Shown here: piece after piece, positions 1 to 5,538 of the stretch
How the letters are laid out: each line of letters starts with the position of its first letter
How positions within the stretch are numbered: the stretch's first letter is position 1
From: Deltaproteobacteria bacterium
Lineage (GTDB): Bacteria > Bdellovibrionota > UBA1018 > UBA923
Reading direction: 5' to 3'
DNA: 5,538 bases
Assembly (NCBI GenBank): GCA_016194725.1
Contig: JACQAW010000009.1
Coordinates: 1 to 5,538 of the forward strand
Translations under genes and position numbers: made by a program
The notes under the pieces: model-generated
Told to the model about the DNA's origin: nothing
Seen by the model: the letters and a program-made list of their open reading frames with translations, nothing else
The model's database searches: none

Positions 1-1
1 C

Positions 2-484
2 ATGCGTTGTTCGCGCTACCTGCATGTCGATCTGCACCCGAAAGGCCTGGCGGGTTTCGTGGAGCGGGTTTTCCGCAAGCTGTCCAACAACTATGGCCGG
101 CTTCTGGGTTTTCTGCTTCACCATCGCTGGAAAACCCTGGCGTTTACCCTGGCTCTTTTCGTCGCAAGCCTTGGGGTAGCCAAGCTGGTGCCTTCCGAAA
201 TGATGCCGGCGCAGGACCAGTCCATGGCCCTGATGCGCTTCAAGCTGCCCGTGGGCTCGGCCCTGGGCATGACCAACGCCAAGATTGGCCTGGTCGAGGA
301 TTATTTGCTCACCCAGCCCGAAGTCAACGGGGTGTTCGCCGTGGTCGGCGGCTTCGGCGGCGATGCCGTCAACCAGGGCAATGCCTTTGTCACCTTCGTG
401 GATCGCGACAAGCGAAAGGCCACGCAGGCCGAGCTCATCAACAGATTTCGCAAGGATTTGAAGAAAAACATCAGGGGCATGTAG
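2..484 (+). CDS. RND multidrug efflux pump (AcrB/HAE1 family), middle fragment ending at a premature stop
   Basis: Inner-membrane proton-driven RND transporter of the hydrophobe/amphiphile efflux type, which normally works with a periplasmic adaptor and an outer-membrane channel. The piece is 160 residues and lacks its N-terminal half, which lies left of the window. The ATG at base 2 is almost certainly internal, because MRCSRYLHV matches the conserved stretch around residue 500 of these roughly 1040-residue pumps, just before TM7. A membrane segment (TM7) spans about residues 45-62. It is followed by the family-typical VPSEMMPAQDQS and the start of the second porter domain (LPVGSALG, then FAVVGGFGGDAVNQGNAFV). 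The frame stops at TAG 482-484 in the middle of the porter domain, where no complete pump ends. The same frame continues into the second fragment. Family assignment is firm; substrate is unknown. No adaptor or outer-membrane gene is in the window. Confidence 0.85.
   Translation: MRCSRYLHVDLHPKGLAGFVERVFRKLSNNYGRLLGFLLHHRWKTLAFTLALFVASLGVAKLVPSEMMPAQDQSMALMRFKLPVGSALGMTNAKIGLVEDYLLTQPEVNGVFAVVGGFGGDAVNQGNAFVTFVDRDKRKATQAELINRFRKDLKKNIRGM
482..484 (+). other. In-frame amber stop interrupting the RND pump gene
   Basis: TAG falls between GM and INIQDLS in a frame that is otherwise open from base 2 to 1675. Homology to HAE1 pumps runs across it without gap or frame change. The simplest origin is one C-to-T change in a CAG (Gln) codon, though other single changes (for example from AAG, GAG or TAC) fit too. 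No recoding signal is visible around it. Confidence 0.85.
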
Positions 485-1675
485 ATCAATATTCAAGATC
501 TGTCGCTGCGCGGTTTTGCGGCAAGCCGTGGTTTTCCGGTGGAGTTCATCATTCAGGGACCCGACTGGGATGAGCTGAACACGGTCGCCAATAAAGTCAT
601 GGACGCGATGAAGAAGAGCAGCTTCGTCAATGACACCAATACCGACATCCAGCCGGGTCAGCCCGAGGTTCAGCTGGTGCCAAACCGCGAAAAGCTGGCA
701 CGCCACGCGGTGTCGCTGAACGCGGTTACCTCGGTCATCAATGCGCTGGTTGGTGGCGCGATCATGAACGGGCAGACCGAATATTCGAAGGCAGGGCATC
801 GTTACGCGATTGAGTTGCGTTTGATCGCCTCGCAGCGTGACAAGGTGCCGGCCCTGAACCGCATCAAGATTCGAAACAACCGCGGTGAGACGATTCCACT
901 TTCCGAGCTGGTGGACCAGCAGATCAAGCCAAGCTTGATGCTGATTTCCCGCCTGAATCGCGCCCGGGCCATCACGGTATATGCGAATCCGGCTCCTGGC
1001 GTATCGCAGGCCCAGGCACTCAAAGGCGTGGAAGAGCTGGCTCGCAACATGCTTCCGCCGGGCTATTTCCTCAAAATGACCGGCAGCTCACAAAGCTTCA
1101 AGGAGTCGTTTCAGAGCCTCATCTACGCCATGATTCTGGGGCTGCTGGTTTCGTACATGGTGCTGGCTTCGCAGTTCAACAGCTTCATTCATCCGGTAAC
1201 GGTGCTCATGGCGTTGCCCTTCAGTTTTTCCGGCGCCTTCATCGGGCTTTGGGCGTTTCACCAGTCGATCAACATCTACAGCCTGATCGGTTTCATTCTC
1301 CTGATGGGTATTGTGAAGAAAAATTCAATTCTACTGGTCGACTTCACCAACCAGTGCCGCGATGAAGGGCTGGATGTTCGCCACGCTCTCTTAAAAGCCT
1401 GCCCAGTAAGGCTTAGGCCGATTATCATGACCTCAGTGGCCACGATTGCCGGCGCTTTGCCCGAAGCCATCTCAATCGGCCCCGGCGCCGAGACGACGAT
1501 ACCAATGGCTGTGGCGATCATTGGCGGAGTAATGGCGTCCACGGTTCTTACGCTGTTCGTGGTGCCGTGTGCCTACAGTCTTCTGGCAAAATTGGAATCG
1601 CCCGATCCTTTGGCCGTCGAGGAAGCGGCCAGGACAAAGGCACTCGCCGGCGGAATGATTGCACCAAGCTTGTAA
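485..1675 (+). pseudogene. RND multidrug efflux pump, C-terminal fragment downstream of the in-frame stop
   Basis: Direct in-frame continuation of the preceding fragment after TAG 482-484, ending at TAA 1673-1675. The first codons after the stop read INIQDLSLRGFAASRGFPVE, a conserved HAE1 porter-domain stretch. A GTG at 539 lies inside the conserved PVEF motif, has no Shine-Dalgarno sequence before it, and is a poor start. Counting from that GTG, porter and docking domains fill about residues 1-185. Five membrane segments follow: TM8 about 192-210, TM9 217-238, TM10 246-267, TM11 293-312 and TM12 322-345. TM10 carries VKKNSILLVDF, whose K261 aligns with the proton-relay lysine K940 of AcrB. 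The loop before TM11 has the usual RLRPIIMTS. Apart from the stop, the sequence looks well conserved, so the lesion is recent, a sequencing error, or read through. Without read-through this part would not be translated as a working pump. Confidence 0.8.
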
Positions 1676-1692
1676 AAGTTTCACGATTTCCT

Positions 1693-1726
1693 GACACCGG
1701 TCGCGGGACGCTTCCGGTGGCTTTTT
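1693..1726 (+). terminator. Probable rho-independent terminator of the RND pump gene
   Basis: Eighteen bases after the TAA, CACCGG (1695-1700) pairs perfectly with CCGGTG (1714-1719). Inside it GCG (1703-1705) can pair with CGC (1709-1711) around a three-base loop, separated by a 2x2 internal mismatch. A run of five T (1722-1726) follows shortly after the stem. Orientation fits the plus-strand gene. On the minus strand the hairpin is not followed by a T run, so it does not obviously serve the convergent ABC operon. Confidence 0.55.
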
Positions 1727-1743
1727 CCGGAAAACAGCGGTGG

Positions 1744-4098
1744 CTAGAGCTCGGCCAGAGCCAGGCTGACCTCGAGCGACACGGCCTTAAACGCCGGAAT
1801 CGCCACTGCCAGAATCGAAACGATTCCTGCAAGTGCCGCACACAGCGCGGGCGCCTGCCATGAAAAGTGCAGATGAAAAACCCAGCCCAGCCTGGTGGTC
1901 AGAAAATTTGTAAGTCCGAACCACGCCACGCCCAGTCCCAGGCCAAGACCCAGTATCACGGCCATTGCCGCCTTGAGCAGCGCTTCGAAAACCAGCATCG
2001 CCATCATTTGCAAAGGGCTCATGCCCACCGCGCGCAGCAATCCCAGCTCCTGCCATCGTTCGCGAATGTCGACCATGAATGAGTTGAACAGCGCGATCAG
2101 CGCAATGAACAAGGCTGCCCAGCGCAGGCTCTTGACGTAGACAATCGCCTGCGCCGCGATGCCTTGGACCTCGTTGCGATACTCCCGATCGGAAAGCACG
2201 ACCACGTTACGCGAAAGGGCGTACCGCGAACGCAGGGTCGTCTGAAGAGCGGTTGTGCCGTGGCCCTCCTGGACCATGATTCCGATTCCGTTGAGCAGCG
2301 GGTCTTTCCAGATTTTTCGATACCAGGCTCGGCTGGTGTAAAGCGCGCCGTTGGGCGAGCTGAAGTCGGTCGTGATGCCGATGACGCGCGCCCGAACATT
2401 TCCCATAGGCGCCGCGAGCCACAAAAAATCACCGGTGCTCTTGTGAAAGTGGTTCCGGAAAGATTCCGAAACCAGCACGGTGAAGTCAGGGCTCGAATAA
2501 AGTTCGATTCCCGCTTGCTCGCGCGGGCGATCGACGACGTCGAGCACACGGTAACCGGTCTCGACTCCCATATCGTCCAGCGAGATCAGCGAAATCTCGC
2601 GGCCCTCGTAGCGAATCGGCAGGAGCCGTCGGCCATAAGCGCCTCGTACGCCGGGCAGGCCGCGCAGCTCATCGACGAAACCTTCATGCAGCGTCTGTCG
2701 CTGATCGGGGCGTCCCTTGCCTTGTCCGAAAATGACGAGCTCTGGAGTGAGCGTGTGATCGAACCGGGCCGAAAGAGTCTTCTCGAAGCTGCCGGTCATG
2801 ACCTCGATTACCGCCACGAAAGCCAGCGCGGTGGCCAGAAGCCCAACCGTTGTCGAGGTGCGGCTCGGGCGACGCACGACATTCTGAATTGCCATTTGCG
2901 CGATCAGCGACGGCACTGGCGCCGCGAGCGTGGCCCATGGCGCTTCAGCAGCCGCATGTGGCTGTTCTCTTTCGATCGAGGCCAGGAGCGAAACCCGGGT
3001 TGCGCGCCACGCCGGAAATAGCCCCGCTATCGCGGCGCCTGTCGCGGTCAGCAGCAGAAACTCGAATGCCTGTACGAGCGGCAGGTGAAGCTGCGGCTCA
3101 GGAATTTTGAGCAGCGCTTGTGCGGACAGCGCGGCCACAACGGTGCCCAGCATGGCGTGGCTGAAAACAAAAGATGCGGCCAGCGCAAGCCCGCCGCCCA
3201 GCAGGCCGAGCCAGAACGACTCGCCCAGAATCATAGTTAGGATTTGCATCGGCGACGCGCCGATGGCGCGCAATATTCCCAGCTCGCCCTGGCGTTCGGT
3301 GACGCTTACGTGAATGGTTCCCGCAACGAGAACCCATGCCACGAATAACCCCACTGCCGCCAGGAACTCAATCAACGCTTGAAACGAACGAAAGCTGTTT
3401 TGAAAGTTATCCACCCGCTCGGCGGGCTCTTCGACCCGAAAGCTGGCTCCGAGCAGGGTCGAAACCCTCGCCTGGGCCTGGCGCGGCGAGGTTCCCGCCT
3501 TCAAGAAAAGATCGACGCGGCTTGTTTGCCCATCAAATGCAAACGTCTTTCGGGCAGCGTCGATATCCATGACCGCCAACGCGCCACCGAAAGCTTTTGC
3601 CATTCCCCCTTCTGGCAACAGGCCGCGTATTGTCAGGCTTTTGGCTCCGGTGGGGGTTGAGGCCGTTACCGTGTCGCCTACTTTCAGGCCGTTGCGCGCG
3701 GCAAAGCTGCGCGCAAGCAGGATGTGGCTGGTGCTGTTCAGGAACTCAAGCGAGTCGCCGGTGATCAGGCTTGCCTTGGCGCCATTTCGCGCGAAGTTCC
3801 CGTCGGCCCAGGTAATCTTGGCCATGGTCTGAACCGACGGCGTGGCGTGCGCAATGCCGGGAACCTGTTCAATTTTGGACAGCAGCTCTTCGGGCATCCA
3901 AGACGAAGCATCGGGCGTGACGACCAGCTCGGCCCGGCCCGTGAGTGCCTCAAGGCTCTCGCGGTAAGATTGCAGCACGGATTGATTGATGAGAACGACC
4001 GTCAGAAAAAGCGAGGCGCCCGCTCCAATGCCAAGCACGGTCGAGGTTGTTCGCCATAATCTGACAGTCAGATTTCTCACGCCCAGCCATTGAATCAT
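1744..4098 (-). CDS. ABC transporter permease with two FtsX-like/MacB_PCD modules
   Basis: Inner-membrane permease of a LolCDE/MacB-like (type VII) ABC transporter, 784 residues. It is a tandem duplication in one chain. The first half has TM1 (about 19-38), an extracytoplasmic domain (about 40-238) and an FtsX module with three membrane segments (about 240-375). The second half repeats this: TM5 about 415-434, an extracytoplasmic domain to about 650, then an FtsX module (about 655-780). Both modules keep the cytoplasmic coupling signature after their first helix: ERQGELGILRAIGAS at 268-282 and ERWQELGLLRAVGMS at 680-694. I chose the ATG at 4096-4098 because it lies four bases after the ATPase stop and starts with MIQWLGVRNL, a typical permease N-terminus. 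An in-frame ATG at 4185 would add 29 residues without family character inside the ATPase gene. Translation is probably coupled to the ATPase. Such systems move lipoproteins, lipids, peptides or drugs, or transmit force across the membrane. The substrate cannot be told here, and no HlyD-type adaptor is present. Confidence 0.9.
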   Translation of the reverse strand: MIQWLGVRNLTVRLWRTTSTVLGIGAGASLFLTVVLINQSVLQSYRESLEALTGRAELVVTPDASSWMPEELLSKIEQVPGIAHATPSVQTMAKITWADGNFARNGAKASLITGDSLEFLNSTSHILLARSFAARNGLKVGDTVTASTPTGAKSLTIRGLLPEGGMAKAFGGALAVMDIDAARKTFAFDGQTSRVDLFLKAGTSPRQAQARVSTLLGASFRVEEPAERVDNFQNSFRSFQALIEFLAAVGLFVAWVLVAGTIHVSVTERQGELGILRAIGASPMQILTMILGESFWLGLLGGGLALAASFVFSHAMLGTVVAALSAQALLKIPEPQLHLPLVQAFEFLLLTATGAAIAGLFPAWRATRVSLLASIEREQPHAAAEAPWATLAAPVPSLIAQMAIQNVVRRPSRTSTTVGLLATALAFVAVIEVMTGSFEKTLSARFDHTLTPELVIFGQGKGRPDQRQTLHEGFVDELRGLPGVRGAYGRRLLPIRYEGREISLISLDDMGVETGYRVLDVVDRPREQAGIELYSSPDFTVLVSESFRNHFHKSTGDFLWLAAPMGNVRARVIGITTDFSSPNGALYTSRAWYRKIWKDPLLNGIGIMVQEGHGTTALQTTLRSRYALSRNVVVLSDREYRNEVQGIAAQAIVYVKSLRWAALFIALIALFNSFMVDIRERWQELGLLRAVGMSPLQMMAMLVFEALLKAAMAVILGLGLGLGVAWFGLTNFLTTRLGWVFHLHFSWQAPALCAALAGIVSILAVAIPAFKAVSLEVSLALAEL

Positions 4099-4102
4099 GG
4101 GT

Positions 4103-4792
4103 TCAGGCCGGCTTTCCGTCAGCCACCATTCGACCATCACGCAGCCGAATGATTCTTGTGCCGTAACGCGCTGCCGTTTCATCATGAGTCACCATCAAGA
4201 TGGTGCGGCCTTGTTCACTCCGCAGGCTTTTCAAGAGCGCCAGAATTTCGCCACTCGTGGCGCTGTCGAGGGCGCCTGTGGGCTCATCGGCCAGAATGAG
4301 ATCAGGATTGGCGATCAGTGCCCGCGCAATGGCCACCCGCTGCTTTTCGCCGCCCGAAAGTTGGCCCGGACGGTGCTTGCCGCGCTGGCCTAGCCCGACA
4401 ACGCCACCCAGCAATGCCCGCGCGCGCTCGAGTGCCTTGCCCCGGCTCGTGCCGTCGAGTACCAGGGGCAGCGCCACGTTTTCTTCGGCAGTGAGCAGCG
4501 GAATCAGATGAAAAGCTTGAAAGACAAAGCCCAGTTTGCGGCGACGGAAAAGCGTGCGGCCCATTTCGTCCAGGCTCGACAGATCAGCGCCGTTGACCAG
4601 GATGCGGCCACCGGTTGGCCGATCGAGGCTGCCAATCAGCTGCAAGAGAGTGGACTTACCCGAGCCGCTCGGGCCCATGATGGTCACGAACTCGGCACCG
4701 TCGATGGATAGGTTAATGTCGCTCAGGACCGAAACCGGCTTTCCCGATGACGTCTCATAAGTTTTGGAAAGGCTTTCGACTTTTAGCAACAT
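4103..4792 (-). CDS. ABC transporter ATP-binding protein, LolD/MacB type
   Basis: Cytoplasmic ATPase, 229 residues, the normal full length for LolD-like subunits. All nucleotide-binding motifs are intact: Walker A GPSGSGKST at 40-48, Q-loop glutamine Q92 in FVFQAFHLIP, signature LSGGE at 145-149, Walker B LILADE at 165-170 with catalytic E170, D-loop ALD at 174-176, and the switch histidine H203 in VTHD. The LDRPTGG segment and the FQAFHLIP Q-loop are typical of the LolD/MacB/YbbA group that partners FtsX-like permeases, which agrees with the permease gene four bases downstream. The start ATG at 4790-4792 gives the standard N-terminus (MLLKVESLSKTYE), but I see no good Shine-Dalgarno sequence before it. 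It presumably binds the permease as a homodimer, one subunit per FtsX module; this is inferred from the family. Confidence 0.94.
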   Translation of the reverse strand: MLLKVESLSKTYETSSGKPVSVLSDINLSIDGAEFVTIMGPSGSGKSTLLQLIGSLDRPTGGRILVNGADLSSLDEMGRTLFRRRKLGFVFQAFHLIPLLTAEENVALPLVLDGTSRGKALERARALLGGVVGLGQRGKHRPGQLSGGEKQRVAIARALIANPDLILADEPTGALDSATSGEILALLKSLRSEQGRTILMVTHDETAARYGTRIIRLRDGRMVADGKPA

Positions 4793-4852
4793 GCTGGGAA
4801 CAGGATACGCTAGAACGGTTGGTAATCAGCTGGAAAATCCACACGCAGCGGA

Positions 4853-4858
4853 TATACT
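4853..4858 (+). promoter_or_regulatory. Possible -10 element upstream of cfa
   Basis: TATACT matches the sigma-70/sigma-S -10 consensus TATAAT at five of six positions. No good -35 is seen: CTGGAA at 4830-4835, 17 bases upstream, matches TTGACA at three positions. E. coli cfa has a sigma-S promoter, which tolerates a weak -35. Against it, the predicted start near 4865 would leave a leader of only about 13 bases, beginning within the ribosome binding site. Tentative. Confidence 0.25.
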
Positions 4859-4863
4859 TCTTT

Positions 4864-4869
4864 GGGGAG
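4864..4869 (+). promoter_or_regulatory. Ribosome binding site of cfa
   Basis: GGGGAG lies eight bases before the ATG at 4878, a good Shine-Dalgarno sequence at normal spacing, and it decides the start. Its four G residues are in the spacer of the inverted repeat and AG is in the right arm, so an RNA hairpin there would partly occlude it. Confidence 0.7.
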
Positions 4870-4877
4870 TATATCCA

Positions 4878-5538
4878 ATGACCGAGCAACGGGTTCTTCA
4901 AGAGCTGCTCTCGAAAGCGGGGATCACGCTGAATGGCTCGGGCCCGTTCGACATTCGCATCCACGATGAGCGCGCGATTCCGCGTATTTTGGGCGGGTCA
5001 TTGCTGGGAATCGGGGAGTCCTATATGGACGGCGAGTGGGATTGCCCCAGGCTAGATGAGCTCACCGACGTGGTGCTGCAATCAGGTCTTTTCAGCCGCA
5101 CACCCGATTGGAAGCACCTGCCTACGCTGATCAGGGCAAAGCTTTTCAATCTGCAGGCCAAGGGGCGCTCGCGAATCGTCTGCGAAGCCCACTATGACCT
5201 GGGCAACGAGCTGTTTGAAGCCATGCTCGACAAGCGTATGGTTTACAGCTGTGGTTATTGGAAAGACGCGCATACTTTGCAGCAAGCCCAGGAGGCCAAG
5301 CTCGAGCTCGTGTGCCGCAAGCTTGACCTCAAGCCCGGCATGAAGTTGCTTGATCTGGGCTGCGGCTGGGGGTCATTCATGAAGTACGCCGCGGAAAAAT
5401 ACGGCGTGAGCTGCACGGGCTACAGCCTTTCGACCGAGCAGACGCGCCTGGGGCGCGAGCTTTGCGCCGGCATTTTTCCCGGACAGCCGGCGGATTATTT
5501 TCGCATCGAACTACGAGCATCCGGGGTCGAGCCAGTTC
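4878..5538 (+). CDS. cfa: Cyclopropane-fatty-acyl-phospholipid synthase, N-terminal part, cut by window end
   Basis: Transfers a methylene from S-adenosylmethionine to cis double bonds of membrane phospholipid acyl chains, stabilising the membrane under stress. The 220 visible codons correspond to a little over half of a roughly 380-residue enzyme. The N-terminal domain is clear: ELLSKAGITLNGSGPFDIRI at 9-28, then LGIGESYMDGEWDC at 43-56. HYDLGNELF at 105-113 and YSCGYWKD at 123-130 follow, both hallmark Cfa motifs. The SAM-binding motif I, LDLGCGWGS, is at 158-166, and GYSLSTEQ at 181-188 comes after it. The start has a good ribosome binding site and gives an N-terminus about 15 residues shorter than E. 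coli Cfa. The last ten codons in this frame (ELRASGVEPV) do not resemble the family, whereas another frame from 5509 does, so a frameshift near 5502-5511 is suspected. It is transcribed divergently from the ABC operon. Confidence 0.9.
   Translation, partial: MTEQRVLQELLSKAGITLNGSGPFDIRIHDERAIPRILGGSLLGIGESYMDGEWDCPRLDELTDVVLQSGLFSRTPDWKHLPTLIRAKLFNLQAKGRSRIVCEAHYDLGNELFEAMLDKRMVYSCGYWKDAHTLQQAQEAKLELVCRKLDLKPGMKLLDLGCGWGSFMKYAAEKYGVSCTGYSLSTEQTRLGRELCAGIFPGQPADYFRIELRASGVEPV

Larger units (their letters stand above)
4850..4876. repeat. Perfect 9-bp inverted repeat at the start of cfa, possible operator or RNA hairpin
   Basis: GGATATACT at 4850-4858 is the exact reverse complement of AGTATATCC at 4868-4876, with the nine-base spacer TCTTTGGGG between. 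The right arm ends one base before the cfa ATG, and the spacer plus the first bases of that arm hold its ribosome binding site. It could be a DNA operator for a dimeric regulator in the divergent cfa/ABC intergenic region. It could also be an mRNA hairpin limiting access to the start of cfa. The symmetry is seen; both roles are inferred. Confidence 0.6.
4793..4877. promoter_or_regulatory. Divergent intergenic region between the ABC operon and cfa
   Basis: These 85 bases must hold, or lie close to, the promoters of both the ABC operon (minus strand) and cfa (plus strand). Because the inverted repeat is symmetrical, TATACT occurs on both strands (plus 4853-4858, minus 4873-4868), giving a -10-like hexamer pointing each way. 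I could not find a well-placed -35 for the minus strand: TTGAAG (4901-4896) is 22 bases away, too far. Promoter positions are therefore unassigned. Confidence 0.45.

Noticed and set aside
7..573. 188-codon plus-strand frame overlapping the RND fragment
   Set aside because: A frame-shifted shadow of the RND gene, Arg/Gly-rich with no family character.
923..939. 7-bp inverted repeat ATCAAGC-CAA-GCTTGAT
   Set aside because: It is inside conserved RND coding sequence, has no T run and no promoter nearby, and is plausibly chance.
539..1675. Independent gene starting at GTG 539
   Set aside because: The GTG is a codon within the conserved PVEF motif of the RND porter domain, has no Shine-Dalgarno sequence, and homology extends upstream to the TAG at 482. 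It is the rear part of one broken gene.
1723..1734. Palindrome TTTTCCGGAAAA between the convergent genes
   Set aside because: It is too short to make a stable hairpin with a loop, and the T part is already explained as the tract of the pump terminator. It gives no convincing minus-strand terminator.
2164..3021. 285-codon open frame on the plus strand, antisense to the permease
   Set aside because: It lies wholly inside a well-supported permease gene, its translation shows no domain or membrane pattern, and long antisense frames are common in GC-rich coding DNA.
4099..4185. Longer permease start at ATG 4185
   Set aside because: It would overlap the ATPase gene by 83 bases, and the added residues look like an out-of-frame reading of the ATPase C-terminus. 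The ATG at 4098 gives a normal permease N-terminus and tight coupling.
4755..5285. Minus-strand frames of 67-69 codons antisense to cfa
   Set aside because: They overlap confidently identified cfa coding sequence and have no recognisable protein features or ribosome binding sites.

Overview
The window reads as a stretch of Gram-negative, probably proteobacterial, chromosome with moderately high GC. The grounds are a hydrophobe/amphiphile-type RND efflux pump, which implies an outer membrane, an E. coli-like cyclopropane fatty acid synthase, and codon usage rich in G/C at third positions. No taxon-specific marker is present, so nothing more precise is claimed. I see no tRNA, rRNA, CRISPR array, insertion sequence or phage gene.

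Layout. (1) Bases 1-1675, plus strand: the C-terminal half of an AcrB/HAE1-type RND inner-membrane pump, cut by the left window edge and interrupted by an in-frame TAG at 482-484. Reading frame and homology continue on both sides of the stop, so this looks like one gene with a single nonsense lesion, or a sequencing error, rather than two genes. (2) Bases 1676-1743: a short convergent intergenic gap with a probable intrinsic terminator for the pump gene. (3) Bases 4792-1744, minus strand: a two-gene ABC transporter operon. A LolD/MacB-type ATPase comes first. A 784-residue permease with two FtsX-like modules fused in one chain starts four bases after the ATPase stop. (4) Bases 4793-4877: a divergent intergenic region with a perfect 9-bp inverted repeat (9-nt spacer) that overlaps the ribosome binding site of the next gene. 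(5) Bases 4878-5538, plus strand: the N-terminal part of a cyclopropane-fatty-acyl-phospholipid synthase gene, cut by the right edge and possibly carrying a frameshift in its last 40 bases.

How the genes may relate. All three loci act at the cell envelope: drug or amphiphile efflux, ATP-driven transport or extraction at the inner membrane, and phospholipid acyl-chain modification. The ABC operon and cfa share a divergent promoter region and could be co-regulated, but only their arrangement supports this. The RND gene converges on the ABC operon and is separately transcribed. I find no convincing novel system. The points most worth a second look are the nonsense codon in the pump, the inverted repeat at the cfa start, and the suspected frameshift at the right end.
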